Made by a program: the position numbers and the translations under genes
Notes under the pieces: generated by a model
Told to the model about the DNA's origin: nothing
The model's input: the letters and a program-made list of their open reading frames with translations, nothing else
Databases searched by the model: none
NCBI GenBank assembly: GCA_018697195.1
Contig: CM031857.1
Span: 50,675,471-50,739,470, forward strand
DNA from: Certhia americana
Taxonomy: Eukaryota > Chordata > Aves > Passeriformes > Certhiidae
DNA: 64,000 bases
Reading direction: 5' to 3'
Shown here: positions 13,011 to 23,939 of the stretch, piece by piece
Position numbering within the stretch: position 1 is the stretch's first letter
How the letters are laid out: each line of letters starts with the position of its first letter

Positions 13011-13026
13011 GCCGCAGGGGGCGCTG
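13011..13026 (+). promoter_or_regulatory. CTCF-like motif in the promoter island
   Basis: 'gccgcagggggcgctg' matches the CTCF core pattern (C-x-AGGGGGCGCT). The matching place in copy B (about 15989-16005) reads 'gccgcagggggcggctg', one base longer, so the two versions disagree in the motif itself. Confidence 0.5.
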
Positions 13027-13219
13027 CCGCCATGACCGGGGCCCCTCCCCCGAGCGCGGCCGGGGCGCCTGCGCGGTGCGCGCGGTGCCTGCGCGCGGGC
13101 GGCGCGGGACGGTGCGCTGAGGAGCCGCCGGGCTGCCCGGGCCGGGCAACCGCCTCCCTGCGGGGCGCCCCGCCACCCGCTCCCCCCGCCTCCATCCGCT
13201 CTTCCGCCGCCTCCTACGT

Positions 13220-13705
13220 TGCCGGACCACAGCCTTCCAGCAGGCTGACGAGCTGCTTGTGCTGCAGCCGGCTGCGGGCGAGGAGGCGCGGCGGGGCGGC
13301 GGCGGGGTTGGTGTTGCCAGCCGAGTGCGCCTGTGACCCGGCGCTGTCGCGGCCCTCGGCTAGCGGCGAGCCTCAATTGTGTTCTACAAGCTGGGCGGCC
13401 AGCGCGGTCGAGGGTGGGGAGGAGGAGTGAGGCCCGCGTCGCGGGCGGCAGAGCACGTCAGCCTGAGGACTGGAGGGGAGGAGGCGGCTGGCGCCTGGGA
13501 CTGCGAAGCGGGGTCGCGAAGCGCGGCGGGCGGCGAGTGCAAGAGCTGCACGTAACACTAGTGCTATCAGCGAGACACCACGCAGGTGGTGAAGGCAGCG
13601 CAAGCCCTTGATGTGGCAAGCGCACCGCACAACTGATCGTACAAGGACAGTAACACGCAAGAAACAGCGACCATCCCTGGGCTGGCGGGGCGGCGGGCCG
13701 CGGGG
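13220..13705 (+). pseudogene. RFXAP: Broken second copy of RFXAP exon 1 (probable assembly ghost)
   Basis: The sequence parallels the exon 1 region of copy B but no single frame is maintained. At 13253-13270 one frame reads LLVLQP, matching the 'TLLVMQP' type motif in the N-terminal part of mammalian RFXAP; copy B lacks it. Further on, 13540-13660 corresponds to the basic CTYEGCSETT...KQRKPWM region but carries several lost or added bases (for example 'gcaagcccttgatgtggcaa' against 'gcaagccctggatgtgcaag' in copy B). Either this is a genuine decayed tandem copy or the same exon assembled from uncorrected reads; I favour the latter. Confidence 0.7.
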
Positions 13706-15899
13706 GCGGCCCGCGGGCTGAGTGAGGCGGGGGGCGGCCAGCGCCACCCTCCCCTCACGGTGACCGCCTGGAGCCGGGACTAATTCCACCGGAAACCGGG
13801 CCTGTCAGACGGCCGAGGAATGCCGAAGGTCTATGGGCTCCACACCCACACACATACAACACCCCTTTCATCAGTCAGAGTACACCGAGCGTCTGTTTTC
13901 ACTCTGACATAACTTACAGCAAGCTTAGAGTAGCTATCTAAGAGCTTCAGCTTTATAGATCTTCAGCGATACCAAAGAATTCCAGAAAAATATCGCTATA
14001 GAAGATGCTTCGCTTGAAGCGTGGCGTTTTTGCACAGCGGTAGAAAGATGAGACTATGTTCATACGTGTTTCTCAGCTGTGCTTGAGAGGGATTGTTTTA
14101 AAGTGCGCCAGAGCCGTTGGTAATCCGGTTAAAAATCCCTTGTGGGTTCTTCAGGATGCTTTGGTTACTGATTTATATTAATGGCAGGTAAAATATTTCC
14201 GCAGTGCTATTTCATAACTTAGCTAATCTTTATTGTGTAGGGTTTCTGTGGGGAAATACTATCAACAGAGAAACGTATGGTAACGTTTCAATTCCTTAAA
14301 ATATTTCATTTTCCTACAGTATTTTGCCTCACTAGGGCCACCCACTTCCCGAGGTCGCCTTGGGTTTAAAAAACAGATTTTTATTTAGATGAGCAGAAAG
14401 GGACAGTTATCTTACACTTGAAGTGCTGAGTAGGTTTTGGCTCAAAGGGTCAGGTGTACAATAGTGATTGCTAGAACAAAAGAAGTCTTAACCTGCACCT
14501 CCTGCTACAAGCAAACCCTTGGATTGTGTTATCCCAGTGCCTGTGTATCTGGAGCACGTGCTGGGAATGATCTAACAAGAAACTGACCACCAATCTTCCT
14601 TTTCTGTTCGTAGTGTTTTTTTTTTTTTTTTTCATGCAAATAGAATATAGCCCAGCTTGCGGTGGGGTCGCATGAACAGAAGATCATTCTATGTCTGTAA
14701 AAAGCCATGAGGCAGGGTTTTAAAAAAGGTAAGCATACGTGATGCTCCTAGGGAATATTCTCATCATTCCGTCTCATTTCGTTGCAAAGGACTGGCTGGT
14801 TGTTATTCCTTATTTTTCTGTAACGATCATGATACCGTTCCATATAGCATTTTGGTTTTGTTAACCCTTGTAAGCTCTGCCTTGTACTTCAAATCTGTAT
14901 TTGCGCAGGTCGCTACCTGTGTGAGAACCACCTTGGTTCTGAATCTTGTTGTGTCAACTATTTGCCAGGTCGTGTTTCCATTAGAACCATACTCCCCTCT
15001 TTATTTTGTGATGCTTATTGAATCTTGCTCTTAAGTTTTTTCTTCTTGCATATGAAAGTGTAACAGTCCTTGTTTCCAAGGAAAAAAGTTATGCACTTTT
15101 AATCCTCCTTCTAGTTTTTGCTGAGCCTTTTCTAATTCTCCAGGAAAGCGTACAGCCTAGAGAAACAGCCAGTGGCATGCACATTTCAGACTTACAGACA
15201 TTCTGGACAGCCATTACATGGCACAGAGGACAGGAGGCTGAGCAGGGGACAGGGTGAGAACCAAGAAGATAACGGGTTTTGATCAATGGTATGTCTCAAA
15301 AAAACGTAGCTGGATAGCAGGATGACCCGAGGACGTTTGCACTAACCAGACCAGGATTGCTGGTTGTTAACACAAGATGGGCGAGATGGGGGGCCATGTC
15401 AGGAGGGGGAGGGCGTGTTCCAGAGGGGAACGGCCGTGATGTTTTGAAAGAGCATACTACAGCACACACAAGCCAGGAATGTAGGGAAAGATGTGGGCAT
15501 GGATGTGGAAGGAGGACGAAGACCATCCAAGCTACCGTCAAAGTCCTGTGAGCATTTCCCTAGAGAAGATTGAAAGTACGGACAGGCCTGATAATAGATG
15601 TGCGCAGGAACATCGCAAGGAAAACTGCTTCTTGCAAAGGTACTCCTTTCAAGCTGGCAGCACCTCTTTCTCTTTCTATCCTTTTTGACTTTTTCTTTTG
15701 TCCACTCCTGAACACTAGATCTCCCTCGGTAATTAATTTTTTCTATCTTTCACTTTACCCTGCCCCCTTTACCCAAAAAATGCCGTTTGGCTTGCCCAGT
15801 AGGTAGGGGGGATAGATCAAACCCTAACCCCACGCCAAGCCGTGCAAATGCTAACAAAAACTTCTGGACTGACGCAGAGCCTTGACTTGCCGGCCCTTT

Positions 15900-16800
15900 C
15901 GACCCCGAGCACCTGTTCACTCGTGGCCACCCCTCGGCTGGCACACAGCGCCTCAGGCCAGCGCGCCCCGCCGCCCCTTCCCTCACGCGCCGCAGGGGGC
16001 GGCTGCGCCTATGACCGGCGGCCCCTCCCGCGCGCGGCCGGGCGCCTGGCGGTGAGCGCGGTGCCTGCGCGCGCGGCGGCGCGGGAGCGGGCGATGAGGG
16101 GACCGGCCGGGTCCGGGCGCGGGGCAACCGCGCGCCTGCGGGGGCAGACTAACCGCAACGCTCGCGCCTCCTCCGCGTTCGCTCCTCCCTCGTAGACGAC
16201 AAAGCAGCAGCGAGATGACGCTGATTGTGAGCACCGGGCGGCGGCGAGGAGGCGGAGCGGGACCGTGGGCGGATGGTTGGGGTGGTGTTGCAGCCGAGCG
16301 CCGAACCGCAGTGTTGACGCCCTCGGCTAGCCGGCGGCCTATGAGTGGTTCTACGAGCTGGTGGGCGGCCAGCGAGGTCGAGGTGGGGGAGGAGGAGGCC
16401 GAGGCGGCGGGCGGCGAGAGCACGGCCAGCCTGGAGGAGCTGGAGGAGGAGGAGGCGGCGGCGCCGGGGGCTGCGAGCGGCGAAGCGGCGGCGGGCGGCG
16501 AGTGCAAGAGCTGCACGTACGAGGGCTGCAGCGAGACCACCACGCAGGTGGTGAAGCAGCGCAAGCCCTGGATGTGCAAGCGGCACCGCAACAAGATCTA
16601 CAAGGACAAGTACAAGCGCAAGAAGAGCGACCAGGCCCTGGGGGGCGGCGGGGCGGCGGCCGCGGGGGGCGGCCCGCGGGCTGAGGTGAGGCGGGGGGCG
16701 GCCGCGCCACCCTCCCTCACGGTGCCGCCTGGGAGCAGGGACTTCCCCGGGAAACCGGGGCCTGTCAGACGGCCAGAGGACAGGGAGGAAGTCTAGGGCC
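15900..16800 (+). promoter_or_regulatory. RFXAP: CpG island of RFXAP
   Basis: GC-rich, CpG-dense block covering the region upstream of exon 1, exon 1 itself and the start of intron 1. There is no TATA box, and 'gcctgcgcgc' words resemble NRF1 half-sites. Transcription probably starts in several places within about 15950-16250; the exact start cannot be read from sequence. Confidence 0.8.
16215..16685 (+). CDS. RFXAP: RFXAP coding exon 1 (5' end uncertain)
   Basis: The open frame runs from ATG 16215, with an internal ATG at 16341, to the donor GAG|GTGAGG at 16685/16686. From about 16405 on, the protein matches RFXAP: an acidic and Ala/Gly-rich stretch, then two Cys-containing motifs (CTYEGC and WMCKRH) in a strongly basic region that likely carries the nuclear localisation signal. 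Residues 16215-16400 do not resemble the mammalian N-terminus apart from 'TLIV', probably because of frame errors. Confidence 0.85.
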
Positions 16801-19800
16801 TCCCACAACTCTCCCTCCTGTTTGTCAGAGTAAACAGAGCGTCTGTTTTCAGCTCTGACATAACTTACAGAAGCTTAGATAGCTATATAAGAAGCTTCAG
16901 CTTATAGATTCTTCAGCTATACCAGAAGATTCCAAGAAAAGTAATATCGCTATAAGATGCTTCGCTTGAAGCGTGGCTTTTTTTCCCGCGGTAGGAAAGT
17001 ATGAGAGATGTCAGACGTGTTTCTCAGCTGGTGCTGAGGTATGGGGTTTTAAAGTCGCCAAGGCCGTTGGGTATCAGGTGTATAAAAATCACCTGTGTGG
17101 GTTCTTCAGGATGCTTTTTGGTTACTGATTTTATATTAAATGGCAGGTAAATATTTCCAGCAGTGCTAGTTCATACTTGCGTAAGCTTATGTGTAGTGTT
17201 TAGGTGGGGAAATACTATCAACGAGAAAACTGATGGTAACGTTCAATTCTTAAATATTCATTTTCCTACAGTTTGTGACTCAGCTAGGGCCACCCACTTC
17301 CCTGAGGGTCGCTTGTACAGAGTTGTATTTAGATGAGACAGAAAAAGGGAAGTATCTTACACTTGAAGGTGCTGAGTGGTTTGTGCTCAAAGGGGCAGGT
17401 GTAAAATAGTGATTGCTAGAAGAAAAGAAATATCTTACCTGGCACTCCTGCTAAAAGCAACCCTTTTGTGTTATCACAGCTGTGTCTGGAGTCACGTGGC
17501 TGGGAACTGATCTAACAGAAACTGACCACCAAAATCTTCCTGTTTCTGTTTCTGTTTTGGGTTTTTTTTTTTTTTTCATGCAAATATAATAGTAGCCATA
17601 CTGTGTGTCGCATGAAAGAATCTTCTATGTCTGTAAAAGCCATGAGGCAGGTGTTTTAAAAAAGGGAAGCATACGTGATGCTCCTAGGGAATATTCTCTT
17701 ATCCTCTCTTTCAGTTCAAAGGACTTGCTGAGGTTTTCCTGATGTATTCTGTAACTATAAGTGATACATGTTCCATATAGCATTTTGGATTTTTGTTGAA
17801 CCCTTGTAAGCTCTGAGCCTTTGTTACTTTCTGGTAGTTTGCTCAGGTCTGCTACCTAGTGTGAGTACTCACCTTGGTTCTGAATCTTGTTGGTGTCAAC
17901 CTAATTTGCCAGGTAGTGTTTCCATTAGAACAATTCCTCTTGTATTTGTGATGCTTATTGGAAGGCTTGCCTCTTAAGTTTTTTTTCCTTCTTGCATTGA
18001 AAAGGGTAACATGCTTGTTTCCAAGGAAAAAGTTATGCACTTTTATCATCCTTGCTGTTTTGTGAGCCTTTTCTAATTCTAGTAGCTGCTTCTCTTTTCA
18101 GTGAGGTAAGGGAAGCTGCATACATTACTCAAGAGGAGAAAGAAATCTAGATTTATATACCAGCATGACTTTCCCTCTTCTCTTTTCCTTCCCTGATAGT
18201 TCATTCTGTTCGATTCATGATGTGTCTACACAAATACTTGTGCTAGTTCAGAAAAGGGAACAGTTTAGGAGAACAGTTAAAATGCTATATTTAATGTAGT
18301 GATGGGTTAAAACTTTTTGATCTGTAGCATGAAATAGTTAATTATTGCATGTTGGAAGAGGGTGGGGTTTTTTTTCTCAGTTTGAGTGCAGGTTGCTTTG
18401 AATGTACGGAAATTAGGGCCTGAACTTGCAGAAGAAAGCAGGATATTTAGTGCTAAATTTAGTTTTTTTGTAGTGGTGTTTACTAAGGCCGTTTTCAGTA
18501 GAAGTTTCATTTTTTACTTCTGTGGACAGGACAGAAGGGAAAGATACTGGGACAGTTTTTTGTTGTTACTGCTTTTGAACCCTTTCAGGTAAGTGGAAGT
18601 GTCAATAAGTTTTGAATATAGTACACATAAGATTCAACGTTAGTTGAATTTCCAAATCTTTCATGTTTTCCTTAGAGCAAATTGTAGAGGCGCATTCTAT
18701 TAGTGTGTCTAATTCAAATGATTGGTGATTGTACAGGGAACAAAATAAAAAAAAAGTGCCTGCGGCTTTGGCAAGTTCATCATAGTGTTCTGAAGTATGT
18801 TTTGTTTTGGTACTACAAGGATTATTGTCATTCCTGTCCCCTTACAAATGATAAACACCATTCATTTTCATAAGGTGACGTGTTGTGAATTTCTTCATTT
18901 TTAAGAAATGCAGTCAAATAAATTGACGCCATTAACTAGTCTTAGTAAACTGTTTAGTTTTGCAGTGTAGCAGACTAACTCAGCTGCATTGCTTCACTCT
19001 TGCTGGTGAAATAGTGAAAGGAGGTGGAAAGAAGAGGCCAGATCTTGAATAGATAGATTTCCATTTCTGTTCTGTTACTTTTCTCTGCAAATTAAGGAGG
19101 TAAATGTTCTTTACTCTTGGGATTTTCTGTACATCACTGTATCAGAGTTCCTAGTCTGACTTTTTTTTTGTCATGTGCAGGATAGTGTTGAAGGTTCAGT
19201 GTCTGTTACAAAGCAGAGAACTGGAGCCATTGGAGATCGCCCAGCAAGACCTACTCTTTTAGAACAAGTATTGAATAAAAAGAGGCTGGTAAGTCTTGTT
19301 TTCAGAAGGTTTTGAACTCAAATAAATAAAGGCAGTGTAACAATGTTTACCTGTCAACCATTGTGAAAGAAGAAAATCAGCTTTATAAGCATGCACTGCA
19401 TATTTTCAAATTTGAAACATGCTTCAGAGATGTGTGCTTCAGCCTCTCTGTGAAGAATACTAAGATGGCTGAATTTAATGATCTGAAGTTTTGGTAGTAA
19501 CAGATGTGGTGGTTTCTTTAGGGTAAATATTGCCTGCAGTATAAGCGAGATAGTTTTAGCTTGTTAAACCAAAGCCTTAGGGAGGGCAATGAATGGACTT
19601 TAGGTCTGATGTGTAAGCTTTACTATGGTGTGTTTTAGAAGATTTTTGTGTATATGTGTGTTCATAAAGCAAACTCTAAGGAAACAGTGTGATTTATAAT
19701 ATTTGCAGACGGCATGAATGGCATGTCTCATAAGTTTTTTAAACACTGGTTTCTTCTTTAACAAGTTAAGCCCATTGCAGGGAACTCATTCAGTATCTAC

Positions 19801-21296
19801 AGTTTGTTTGGCTTCTTCATTATAACTTTCTTTATTGCATGGTTTTGCAGTCCCTATTCTTCAAAAGCTGTTGGGACTGTCTTCTCTCTGTAACCTGTGC
19901 AATGCAATTTAACAGTCCTCATTATGCTGCTATAGCGCTTGTTCAGAAATTTGGAAAGCCTTAAAAGAAACATTATGTCAGTCTTGAGTATACAACTACC
20001 TAGATGTGTTTTTTGATAATGCTTTCTCAATTATAGGTATTTTTTAATGATTGTGTCTAAAACTCAGAGGAGTATTCATAGCTTTTCAGTTTTTGTGAGG
20101 AAAACAAGTAATGAAGTATGGAGTAGTTTTCATATTATCTTTGTTCTTCATGCCCCACTTACTGGCCTGCTGTCCCCTTTCTTGGCTGTTTCTCTTGATG
20201 TGGTTTTTGATTAGATTTGAAAGGTATCTTATGAATAAAACATTATTTTTTATAGAAGTACAGCAACCAGAAGCTCTTTTAATAGATGTTCAGAGCTTTT
20301 GCACTAATTATGTCAAGGCTCCTTAAGAAGTCAGGATTCCTTTCAGTATTCCTGAAATTCAGATTTTCCTTGATCTGGTTCTTGCTTCTCTCTTTCTCGT
20401 CTGACTTGCAGTTGCAATGCCTCTTTGGTTTGAAGTGACTATGGATAATGAGCAAGCAACTAGGGAATTCATTCAGCTGAAAAATAACCCTTTTCCTGTA
20501 TTAATTTTTGGAAGTATCAATTCCCAACCTGATCTGCCATTTGACCTTACAATCACTTGTGTTGCCACTGTGCAGGAATGAGAGTCAACAGCCAGAGTTG
20601 GATTACAGACTGTAACTATTCAGGCCAGGAGCCAGATGCAAATACTTTCAAATACTTTTGTCTTTCGATAGATTGCAGAGGAGTTAAAAAACATTCCCTG
20701 TGGATGGACTGCTGTTTTGAAATGTTGGGAAATTCTGGACAGTCAGTGAAAATTACATAAAGTATATTGAGTTGGAAGGCACCCACAGGGATCATTGAGT
20801 CCAACTCCCTGCTCCTCACAGGACTGCCTAAAACTAAAATACATGCTATGGGCACAGTCATGATGCTCGAATTCTGACAGGCACTTGAGCTTTGCTGATG
20901 GTTTAAAATATTTTATTCATTATTAAACTGTTTTGAGCTATCTGCAATGGGATATGTAGGAATTATGTCAAATGAAGCACAGCTGTAGAACTGAAGCACA
21001 ATTGAAGGTTGTTTCGGTTTTAGTATGTCAATAGATTACTCCTGTCTGCTATATTTACAGGGGGTTTGTGATATTTAAGCAACAGCAGTGGGTAATGTGC
21101 AAACTCATGTAATGGAAAAATATTATGGTGGCTATTTAACATATGTGAGTTTTGTAAAGTAAAGTTCACTTTCTCTCTTTTTCAGTCCCTACTCAGAAGC
21201 CCAGAAGTGGTGCAGTTTCTACAGAAACAGCAGCAGCTGTTAAGTCAACAAGCTTTGGAACAAAGGCAGCAACAGTTTCGAGGAGCACCTGGGTAA
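16215..21296 (+). CDS. RFXAP: RFXAP, regulatory factor X associated protein (gene span, 3 coding exons)
   Basis: RFXAP is a nuclear subunit of the trimeric RFX complex (RFX5, RFXANK, RFXAP). The complex binds the X box of MHC class II promoters and recruits CIITA. The coding path is exon 1 to 16685, exon 2 at 19181-19288 and exon 3 at 21186-21296; the exons join in phase 0 with GT-AG introns. Recognisable parts are an acidic segment (GGESTASLEELEEEE), the conserved basic segment (CTYEGCSETT, KQRKPWMC, KDKYKRKKSDQAL), the motif GDRPARPTLLEQVLN in exon 2, and the glutamine-rich C-terminus in exon 3 (SLLRSPEVVQFLQKQQQ). In mammals the C-terminal region contacts RFXANK and RFX5. The true start is uncertain: the human protein, as I recall, is about 270 aa, but the clean frame here gives only about 187-229 aa and its N-terminus does not match. 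Copy A preserves a better N-terminal motif, so the start here is probably corrupted by base errors. Confidence 0.93.
18081..19180 (+). other. RFXAP intron 1, single-copy part
   Basis: AT-rich intronic sequence after the duplicated block. It ends in a strong acceptor, a nine-T run followed by 'gtcatgtgcag' before 19181. I see no other gene or repeat. Confidence 0.7.
19181..19288 (+). CDS. RFXAP: RFXAP coding exon 2
   Basis: Thirty-six codons, phase 0 on both sides, between acceptor 'catgtgcag' and donor 'gtaagt'. It encodes DSVEGSVSVTKQRTG followed by the conserved GDRPARPTLLEQVLNKKRL. The first ten or so residues differ from the mammalian version while the rest is almost unchanged. Confidence 0.95.
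20763..20895 (-). mobile_element. Short CR1 fragment, minus orientation, in RFXAP intron 2
   Basis: 'gagttggaaggcacccacag', 'tcattgagtccaactccctg' and 'cacaggactgcctaaaacta' are the reverse complement of the CR1 3' region ('...ggagttggactc...'). It is intronic and probably neutral. Confidence 0.85.
21186..21296 (+). CDS. RFXAP: RFXAP coding exon 3 (C-terminus)
   Basis: Begins after 'ctctctttttcag' and encodes 36 residues plus TAA at 21294-21296. The glutamine-rich sequence (SLLRSPEVVQFLQKQQQ, then SQQALEQRQQQF) matches the conserved end of RFXAP needed for complex assembly. It ends RGAPG, slightly different from the mammalian tail. Confidence 0.96.
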   Translation, partial: SLLRSPEVVQFLQKQQQLLSQQALEQRQQQFRGAPG

Positions 21297-21494
21297 TGAG
21301 CAAAGATGAACGATCTGCAGATGAGTCTGATGCTGAAGGAGGGACAGGATCTATATTTTGTATAAATACAAAGAATCTCAATGTTTAAACAAAAATGGAA
21401 GTTGCTGTTGTTACGTATTTGTTTCTTGTTTGCACTTTTGAGGTTTTGAGCTGCTGAGCGTCTGCAAACTTGTGAGCAAATCATAGATTTGGCC

Positions 21495-22030
21495 TGGGTT
21501 GTGTTACGAAAAAAAACTTCCCAGTCTGACTACTCACAAGACTCTCTGACAATCACTCTCCCAATGCCAGAGACTTCTGGGACCAAAGCTCCTTCACTGC
21601 AGGTAGCTCCAGTGATCTGATGGGTGCCCCACTTGATTCTCCACACTCTTAACTCACAGTCAGACCAGGTTTCCTTACTGGTTTGACTCCAGTCTCAGAC
21701 ACCTTGTTCCATAAAGCAATTTATTAACAGTGTAATAACACAGAAACAGTCTGGGCTGGTGCCTCCGAGGAGGGATCTCAAAGGAACTCCTGGGCTTTTA
21801 TACAATCACAGTTAAGGCAAGCCTTGCACTTTCTCCCGAGTCTTCCCTTCTGAGTCTTCCATTCCTGCCATGTCCTAGTGTCCATTCACCTGGCTAGCCA
21901 CTCATCTTCCTGCCTTTTGTCATGCAAAGAGTTGGCAGTTCACTGCCTCCTGTCTTCACTTCCACACAGAGCTCAATTTGCACCTCAGTCTGCATCTCTA
22001 ACTGCAGCTTACAAATCAGCTACCTGCACC
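21495..22030 (-). repeat. LTR-like segment of the ERVL fragment
   Basis: The plus strand begins 'tgtgttacg', and the segment contains 'ccataaagcaatttattaac' (on the minus strand a poly(A)-signal-like AATAAA) and 'cttttatacaa' (on the minus strand a TATA-like word) about 70-80 bp apart. This arrangement is expected of an LTR transcribed leftward. Family assignment and exact ends are uncertain. Confidence 0.55.
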
Positions 22031-22034
22031 AGAT

Positions 22035-22565
22035 GTATTCCTCAATAGCTGGAAAGGATCTGAAAGATCATCAAGTTCTGTCTCCTCTGCTGTGAGCAGG
22101 GACCTTTCATAAGAGCAGGTTGCACAGAGCTCCATCCACCCTGGCCTTCAACACTTCCCAGGGAAGGGATATGCATACCCAGTGCCTGACTACCCTCACA
22201 GTAAAGAATTTCTTCCTGATATCTAATCTAAATCGACTCTTAGTGTGAACCCATTCCCCCATTATCCAGTCCCTACATGCCCTTGTAAAAAGTCCCTCTC
22301 GCATCTTTACTGTGTGTTCCCTTCAAGTAATGGAAGGGAACACAGTTCCCTGCAATTAGGTCACCATGAAGCCGTCTCTTTTCCAGGCTGAACAATCCCA
22401 ATTCTCTCAGCCTTTCCTCGTAGGAGAGGTCTTCCGTCCCTCTAATCAGCTTGTGACTGTCTTTGGATTTGCTATTATAGGTGCATGTCTTTCCTGTGTC
22501 ATGGGTTCCAGAGTTGGATGCAGTCCACCGGTGGGGTTTCACCACAGCACATCAGAGGGGCTGTG
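22035..22565 (-). mobile_element. CR1 LINE fragment nested in the ERVL element, minus orientation
   Basis: Typical CR1 words in reverse complement: 'ccaccctggccttcaacact', 'gtaaagaatttcttcctgat', 'caggctgaacaatcccaatt', 'ctctcagcctttcctcgtag'. It runs about 530 bp and lies between the LTR-like part and the integrase remnants, so it either inserted into the provirus later or marks a composite boundary. Confidence 0.9.
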
Positions 22566-22849
22566 ATAGGTTGACTTTGACTTTGGCTGGACATAAGGAT
22601 TTATAAATTTTCATTAACTGCTACCACCTGTCCTTTCACAGATAGGTATTTTTTTCCTATCTCAATAGCATCCTCCATCCCTCTAGATGCCCAAAATGAG
22701 GCCATGACTTGGGCTAGATTCCATCAAGATGGGTGCTCAGGACAGGAAAAGCAGCACACTTAATTACTGGGCACCAGTGTTGGCCTGTGCTTCCCACTCC
22801 CTATTCCTCACAAAATTCATCCTTCATCAGTTCATGTCATTTTTGTTGC

Positions 22850-23720
22850 TTTATTTTTGAGACATAAAACTTACATTAGAAATTATTTCCTCTCCAAGGT
22901 TAAATCTTGGAGCACACACTGGGTCTCCCCATCCTTCTGCATTACCTACAAAGTACACCCAGGTATTTGAGCAAAGACAATCCCATAAATGGGTTTGCCT
23001 TTTCCTATAGTGAGAGAAATCCACCCTGATTTTCCCAGCCACTTCCCATGTGGATCTTATCAGGATCTTATCTATACAGGGATCTTATCGCCTCTCCCAG
23101 TATGTTGGGGTTTTGTGTGGGCAGGACCAAGGAGGTTTGCAGATCCCCTGGTGTTAACCAGCCAAGTGGCTTCTGTTAAATTTACATCCCAATCCTTCTG
23201 TGCCCCATTACCTAACACTCTAAACACAGTCTTCAGCAGTCTGTTATACCACACAGTCTGTTTCCAGAGGCCTGTGGGTGATAAGGGATGTGATGCTGCC
23301 TCAATGCTGTGGGCTTTTTCCCAAGAGTTTATGAGGTTATTTTGAAAATTAGTCCCATTGTCTGATTCGATTCTCTCTGGGATACCATGTTGCCACATGA
23401 TGTGTCTCTCAAGACATGAGACGCTTATCTTGGGCAGTGGCAATGGTTTACAGGGTATGTTGCCAGCCAGCCAGTTGTTGCCTCTACCATGGTGAATATG
23501 TAATGGTTGCCTTGCTGTGCTCATGGCAGTGGTCCAGTTTGCCAGGCCTTACCATACTGGAAACACAGCTGCTGCCCTCTATTCCAGGGAAAGTTTACTT
23601 CAGTGGTTTGGTTGATTGCAGCACATGCTTTTCATTCATGAACAATCTGTGCAATGGTCTCCATGGTCAGGTGCACCTCTCAATGATGAGCCCATCTGTC
23701 TGTTGCAGCTGATGTTCCAT
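22850..23720 (-). pseudogene. Broken retroviral integrase remnant
   Basis: Minus-strand open pieces (23524-23072 and 23042-22851) contain the integrase core signature IESDNGTNF within HIMWQHGIPER..., then a region resembling the C-terminal integrase part. Stops and frame changes separate the pieces. In intact elements this enzyme inserts viral DNA into the host chromosome; this copy cannot encode it. Confidence 0.82.
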
Positions 23721-23735
23721 GGCCCCATGAAGTTA

Positions 23736-23757
23736 TAAATAAATATAAAATAAAGAG
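23736..23757 (+). promoter_or_regulatory. Cluster of AATAAA signals in the ERV, on the RFXAP sense strand
   Basis: 'ataaataaatataaaataaag' contains two AATAAA hexamers on the plus strand. No AATAAA lies between the RFXAP stop (21296) and the ERV, so a transcript reading into the element could end here. Use of this site is inference only. Confidence 0.35.
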
Positions 23758-23939
23758 CTCACCCTTCCACTCCCAGTCCAAGTATACCTAAGTTAATTCA
23801 GTTTTGGCAGCTTTGTCCACCTCTTCATTGTTTTGATGTTCTTCAGTGGTGTTGGTTTTGGGCCTGTGAACATCTACCTGATGTACTTTTCCAGTCATGT
23901 TGACCTGTGCACTGATGTCCTGCCCCAGTACAGGTGCAG

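Larger units (their letters stand above)
12930..13790 (+). promoter_or_regulatory. CpG island (copy A of the RFXAP promoter)
   Basis: Sharp rise in G+C and CpG density against AT-rich flanks, running from upstream of exon 1 through it. It holds repeated 'tgcgcgc'/'cctgcgc' words that resemble NRF1 half-sites (about 13068-13100) and a CTCF-like core (13011-13026). There is no TATA box, as expected for a housekeeping-type CpG promoter. Confidence 0.75.
12171..15139 (+). repeat. Tandem duplication, copy A (RFXAP promoter and exon 1 region)
   Basis: This about 2.97-kb block is repeated head-to-tail as 15151-18080. Both start with 'tacagcctagaaac'-like sequence (12171 and 15151) and both end with 'gagccttttctaattct' (15123-15139 and 18064-18080). 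Landmarks occur in the same order in each: 'ttctggacagccattacatg', 'gatgtgggcatgga', the CpG island, 'gcttcgcttgaagcgtggc', a T run followed by 'catgcaaat', and 'agcatacgtgatgctcctag'. Differences are dominated by scattered one-base indels in both copies. An assembly duplication of noisy reads fits better than an old genomic duplication. Confidence 0.9.
15151..18080 (+). repeat. Tandem duplication, copy B (contains the readable RFXAP exon 1)
   Basis: Second unit of the duplication described at 12171. It is the copy joined to the rest of the RFXAP gene. It is also noisy: the promoter region has dropped bases relative to copy A, and the N-terminal coding part loses the frame seen in copy A. Confidence 0.9.

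Noticed and set aside
12777..13376. Arg/Ala-rich 199-residue minus-strand frame in the CpG island
   Set aside because: Long open frames arise easily in GC-rich DNA. It lies antisense to the RFXAP promoter and the matching frame is broken in copy B.
16149..16808. Minus-strand frames of 119-219 residues across RFXAP exon 1
   Set aside because: They are shadows of the GC-rich sense exon, with low-complexity Pro/Arg/Ser content.
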